A stretch of DNA of 64,000 nucleotides. It comes from an uncultured Candidatus Planktophila sp. (GTDB lineage Bacteria; Actinomycetota; Actinomycetes; Nanopelagicales; Nanopelagicaceae). Below are positions 61,156 through 64,000 of this stretch, one piece after another. Every line of letters starts with the position of its first letter. Position 1 is the first letter of the stretch. Location: positions 48,681 through 112,680 of the forward strand of contig CALJUA010000030.1 in assembly GCA_937975715.1 (NCBI GenBank). Reading direction: 5' to 3'. The position numbers were made by a program, and so were the translations under genes. The notes under the pieces are model-generated. The model worked only from the letters and a program-made list of their open reading frames with translations, had not been told where the DNA came from and did no database searches.

Positions 61156-63417
61156 ATGGGTACACGAGAGAGGAGGTTGCGTTCTAACGAGCGCGACCTC
61201 CTTCTCTCTGACTTATTCCTCGCGAGTGGTGCTGATTCGGAAGAGCTGGCTATCGCCGCGGTCGGAAGTTTCGGTCGCGGCGAGCTATCTCCAGGTTCGG
61301 ATTTAGATATCGCCATTCTTCATAAAGGTTCTTACAAAACTTCCGAGCTGACGGCCTTCGTCAACGCCATTCTCTACCCATTATGGGATCAGAAGATCAA
61401 GGTAGATCACTCGGTTCGCACGCGAGCAGAAGTTCGAGCTGCTCTCGAAGATGATCTCAAAGTCGCAATGGGGCTTCTGGATATTCGTCTCATCTGCGGA
61501 AGCGCTGACTTAGTTGCCGATATTCAATCGATGGCGCTGGAGAGTTGGCGGAGCGAAAGCAGTAAGTATCTTCCTTTGCTCGAAGCCACGCTAGAAGAGC
61601 GCTACGAACGCAATGGCGAATTGGCCTATCTTCTCGAGCCAGACCTCAAAGAGTCTCGAGGTGGTCTGCGAGATATCACCGCTCTTCGTGCTATGAATAC
61701 ATCTGGCGCGATATCTCTTCCAATGGAACGCGTAAGCCAAGCCGAATCTCTTCTCTCTACCGTTCGAGAGACTCTACACAATACGAGTGGTCGCGACAAA
61801 GATCTCCTGCTATTTGCCGAGCAAGACAAGGTTGCAGCCGAGCTTGGTTATTCGGATGCAGATGCGCTCATGAGCGATGTTGCGCAATCGGCGAGAGCAG
61901 TTGATTACCTGATGCAGATGGCGTGGCATCAATATCACCATAAAGGCAAAGATGGCCTCGGTCGATTCTTACGGCGTGTACGTTCAACAACTATTGCACC
62001 TGGAATTAGCGTGAGTAATAACGAAGTCGTGATTGATTCAACTTTTGATATCGATAGCGATCCTGTTATTGGATTGCGTGCAGCTGCAACTGCCGCCCAG
62101 CTTGGATTGCGACTCTCATTTGATTCTCTCCGAATCTACGCTGATGCGTTAGATGCTGGGAGGGGAGTCTTGGCGCAACCATGGCCTCGTGAAGCTCGTG
62201 AATATCTCATTGCACTTATTGGTGCAGGTCCTGCAATGGTGGAAATCTTTGAAGCCCTGGATCAAGAAGAAATCATCTTCCATTGGATTCCGGAATGGGC
62301 TGGCGTGAGATCTCTGCCTCAGCGCAATGTTCTGCATCGCCACACGGTCGATCGCCACATGGTGGAGACAGCTGTCGCTGCTGCTGCTCATACGCGTGAA
62401 GTACACCGCCCGGACATCCTTCTCTTTACCTCTCTCTTTCATGACCTTGGTAAAGGCACAGAAGATGATCACTCCATTCGAGGTGAAGCGCTCATCAGGC
62501 CACTTGCTACTCGAATCGGTTTCAACGAGAGAGATGTTGCGACAATCCAGACATTGATTCGCCACCACCTTTTGCTCTCAGCAACAGCCACACGACGAGA
62601 CCTTGACGACCCAGCAACAATTTCAAGTGTTGCAGAGAACATCACTGATGTGGGCACTCTTGAATTGCTCCACGCACTCAGTATCGCTGATGGCGTCGCA
62701 ACCGGGCGCGCAGCATGGAGTGAATGGAAGGCAACGCTTGTTAATGAACTAGTACGTAAGACAAAACTTGCCATCACCGACAACACGATTACAGAGCAGC
62801 CAGAGTTAACCCCCGACCAAGTAGCCCGTGCTCAGTTGGGTCGCCTGGATGTCTCGATAGAAGACCGTGGCTCTGTCTATGCAATCGAAGTCATTTCACC
62901 AGATAAGACTGGACTTCTCTCGATTGTCTCTGGCGTACTTAATCTCTTGCGACTTGATGTCCGAAGTGCACGTACTAAGACTGTCGATCGCGTGGCGGTG
63001 ATGGAGTGGATTGTGGTTCCTGATCCTCATGCTGATTCGCTCACTCGCGAAGGGCTCCTTCGAGAGTTAATCAAGGGGCTAGAGGCGGAAGAGAAATTAG
63101 CCGAGCGAATTAGAGATCGTATTGAGACGTACTCGCGCATGCCGACAATTCCTGTACCGCCGCCAATCGTAGAAACCTTTGCAGATGCCGCAACCGATGC
63201 AACCGTCATTGAAGTCCGAAGCCATGACAGAACTGCGCTACTTTTCTCTATCGGCGATACTGTGAAGAAATGCAATATCGATATCAAATCTGCCATCGTC
63301 GCAACTCTCGGCGCAGAGGCGATCGATACCTTGTATGTGACTGAAATTGGCGGGGGAGCGCTTACTCCAGAGCGAGCAGCAGAGGTCGCTTCGCGTATTC
63401 AAGCCTCTCTCAAGTAG
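61156..63417 (+). CDS. glnD: PII nucleotidyltransferase/removing enzyme GlnD
   Basis: Attaches and removes nucleotides on PII according to glutamine. The 753 residues hold the nucleotidyltransferase motif GSFGRGELSPGSDLD at 37-51 with the metal aspartates, a central HD hydrolase domain (HTVDRHMVETAV, H429/D430 in FHDLGKGTEDDHS), and two C-terminal ACT domains from about residue 560. All catalytic residues are visible, so both activities should be kept. The protein is shorter than enterobacterial GlnD mainly at the N-terminus. Confidence 0.94.
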   Translation: MGTRERRLRSNERDLLLSDLFLASGADSEELAIAAVGSFGRGELSPGSDLDIAILHKGSYKTSELTAFVNAILYPLWDQKIKVDHSVRTRAEVRAALEDDLKVAMGLLDIRLICGSADLVADIQSMALESWRSESSKYLPLLEATLEERYERNGELAYLLEPDLKESRGGLRDITALRAMNTSGAISLPMERVSQAESLLSTVRETLHNTSGRDKDLLLFAEQDKVAAELGYSDADALMSDVAQSARAVDYLMQMAWHQYHHKGKDGLGRFLRRVRSTTIAPGISVSNNEVVIDSTFDIDSDPVIGLRAAATAAQLGLRLSFDSLRIYADALDAGRGVLAQPWPREAREYLIALIGAGPAMVEIFEALDQEEIIFHWIPEWAGVRSLPQRNVLHRHTVDRHMVETAVAAAAHTREVHRPDILLFTSLFHDLGKGTEDDHSIRGEALIRPLATRIGFNERDVATIQTLIRHHLLLSATATRRDLDDPATISSVAENITDVGTLELLHALSIADGVATGRAAWSEWKATLVNELVRKTKLAITDNTITEQPELTPDQVARAQLGRLDVSIEDRGSVYAIEVISPDKTGLLSIVSGVLNLLRLDVRSARTKTVDRVAVMEWIVVPDPHADSLTREGLLRELIKGLEAEEKLAERIRDRIETYSRMPTIPVPPPIVETFADAATDATVIEVRSHDRTALLFSIGDTVKKCNIDIKSAIVATLGAEAIDTLYVTEIGGGALTPERAAEVASRIQASLK

Positions 63418-63429
63418 TATCGCTCCATT

Positions 63430-64000
63430 ATGTTCGACGCACTCTCCTCAAAAATCTCTGGAGTCTTTGGCTCTCTCCGCAATCGCGGCAAACTCTCATC
63501 TAGCGATATCGAAAATACCGCTGCAGAGATTCGCCAGGCCTTGCTTGAAGCAGATGTAGCGCGAGAAGTAGTTGATACCTTTATTGAGAAAGTCCAAGTT
63601 GGTGCACTTGAACTCCTGCCCACTCTGCAATCGGGAGTAAATCAGGCACAAGCGATCTTCGAGTTAGTAAATAAAGAACTCACTGAGATTCTCGGTGGAG
63701 GAGCGCGACGCGTTCGTTTTGCTAAGAACCCACCCACCGTCATCATGTTGGCCGGTCTTCAAGGTGCTGGTAAGACAACTCTCGCCGCAAAGCTTGCAAA
63801 GTTTTATAAGGACCAAGGTGATACACCGATTCTTGTTGCATCAGACCTTCAACGCCCGAATGCCGTTAATCAACTTCAAGTTGTTGGTGAATCTGTTGGG
63901 GTACCTGTCTTTGCACCGCAACCAGGAAATGGCGTTGGCAACCCAGTAGAAGTCGCACGTGCTGGTGTTGAGTTCGCTAAGTCAAAGCTTCATAACATGG
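63430..64000 (+). CDS. ffh: Signal recognition particle protein Ffh, 3' truncated by window edge
   Basis: Binds signal sequences and SRP RNA for membrane protein targeting. The 190 visible codons include the N domain (MFDALSSKISGVFGSLRNRG) and the start of the G domain with Walker A GLQGAGKTT at 109-117, followed by ASDLQRPNAVNQL. The remainder of the G domain and the M domain lie beyond the window. TAGTAT at 63415-63420, nine bases before ATG, may be its -10. Confidence 0.95.
   Translation, partial: MFDALSSKISGVFGSLRNRGKLSSSDIENTAAEIRQALLEADVAREVVDTFIEKVQVGALELLPTLQSGVNQAQAIFELVNKELTEILGGGARRVRFAKNPPTVIMLAGLQGAGKTTLAAKLAKFYKDQGDTPILVASDLQRPNAVNQLQVVGESVGVPVFAPQPGNGVGNPVEVARAGVEFAKSKLHNM

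Overview
The window is a continuous stretch of actinobacterial chromosome. It is almost entirely housekeeping genes, with about 65 protein genes packed tightly and no gap over 300 bases. Gene order matches actinobacterial synteny: rimP-nusA-infB-rbfA-truB-ribF-rpsO-pnp-M16-dapB, thyX-dapA-rnj-ftsK-rodZ-rimO-pgsA, pncC-clgR-DUF3046-recA-recX, leuCD-hup-plsC-gpsA-ddl-thiL-rpmB, and recG-rsmD-coaD-sepIVA-yceD-rpmF-rnc-smc-ftsY-amt-glnB-glnD-ffh. Base composition is clearly lower in GC than in classical soil actinobacteria, proteins are compact, overlaps are many, and several genes usual at these positions are missing (ylxR, nrnA, mutM). This suggests a streamlined aquatic lineage such as Nanopelagicales/acI; the lineage is an inference, not shown.

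Layout. Bases 1-8.9 kb: 3' part of proS, a TSUP permease, then translation and RNA maturation genes and ribF. 8.9-10.8 kb: a secreted glycine-rich/LamG protein wedged between ribF and rpsO. 10.9-15.7 kb: rpsO, a structured pnp leader RNA, pnp, an M16 peptidase and dapB. 15.7-16.9 kb: a glutaredoxin and azlCD. 17-25.5 kb: thyX, dapA, RNase J, FtsK, a RodZ-like protein, RimO, PgsA. 25.6-30.6 kb: a complete fructose PTS (fruK, IIA, IIB, IIC, HPr, EI). 30.6-34.5 kb: pncC, clgR, a TetR regulator, DUF3046, yaaA, and recA-recX behind a perfect LexA box. 34.5-36.6 kb: a second secreted LamG protein and an IclR regulator divergent from leuCD. 36.7-43.7 kb: leuCD, HU, lipid and wall precursor genes, thiL, L28. 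43.9-49.6 kb: cydABCD for a bd-type oxidase and its assembly exporter. 49.6-64 kb: recG to the 5' part of ffh, including the nitrogen module amt-glnB-glnD.

The regulatory DNA and the secreted proteins are the least ordinary parts. Many genes lacking a Shine-Dalgarno sequence carry a TANNNT hexamer 6-7 bases before the start codon, which points to leaderless mRNAs. A 12-bp palindrome, TTTACGCGTAAA, occurs before both the HU gene and cydA. An imperfect 37-bp dyad lies in the iclR-leuC gap. The pnp leader can fold into a pseudoknot. recX has no ordinary start codon where its conserved N-terminus begins. Two secreted proteins 24 kb apart share an unrecognised C-terminal domain with two cysteines.

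No tRNA, rRNA, insertion sequence, prophage, CRISPR array or origin was seen.
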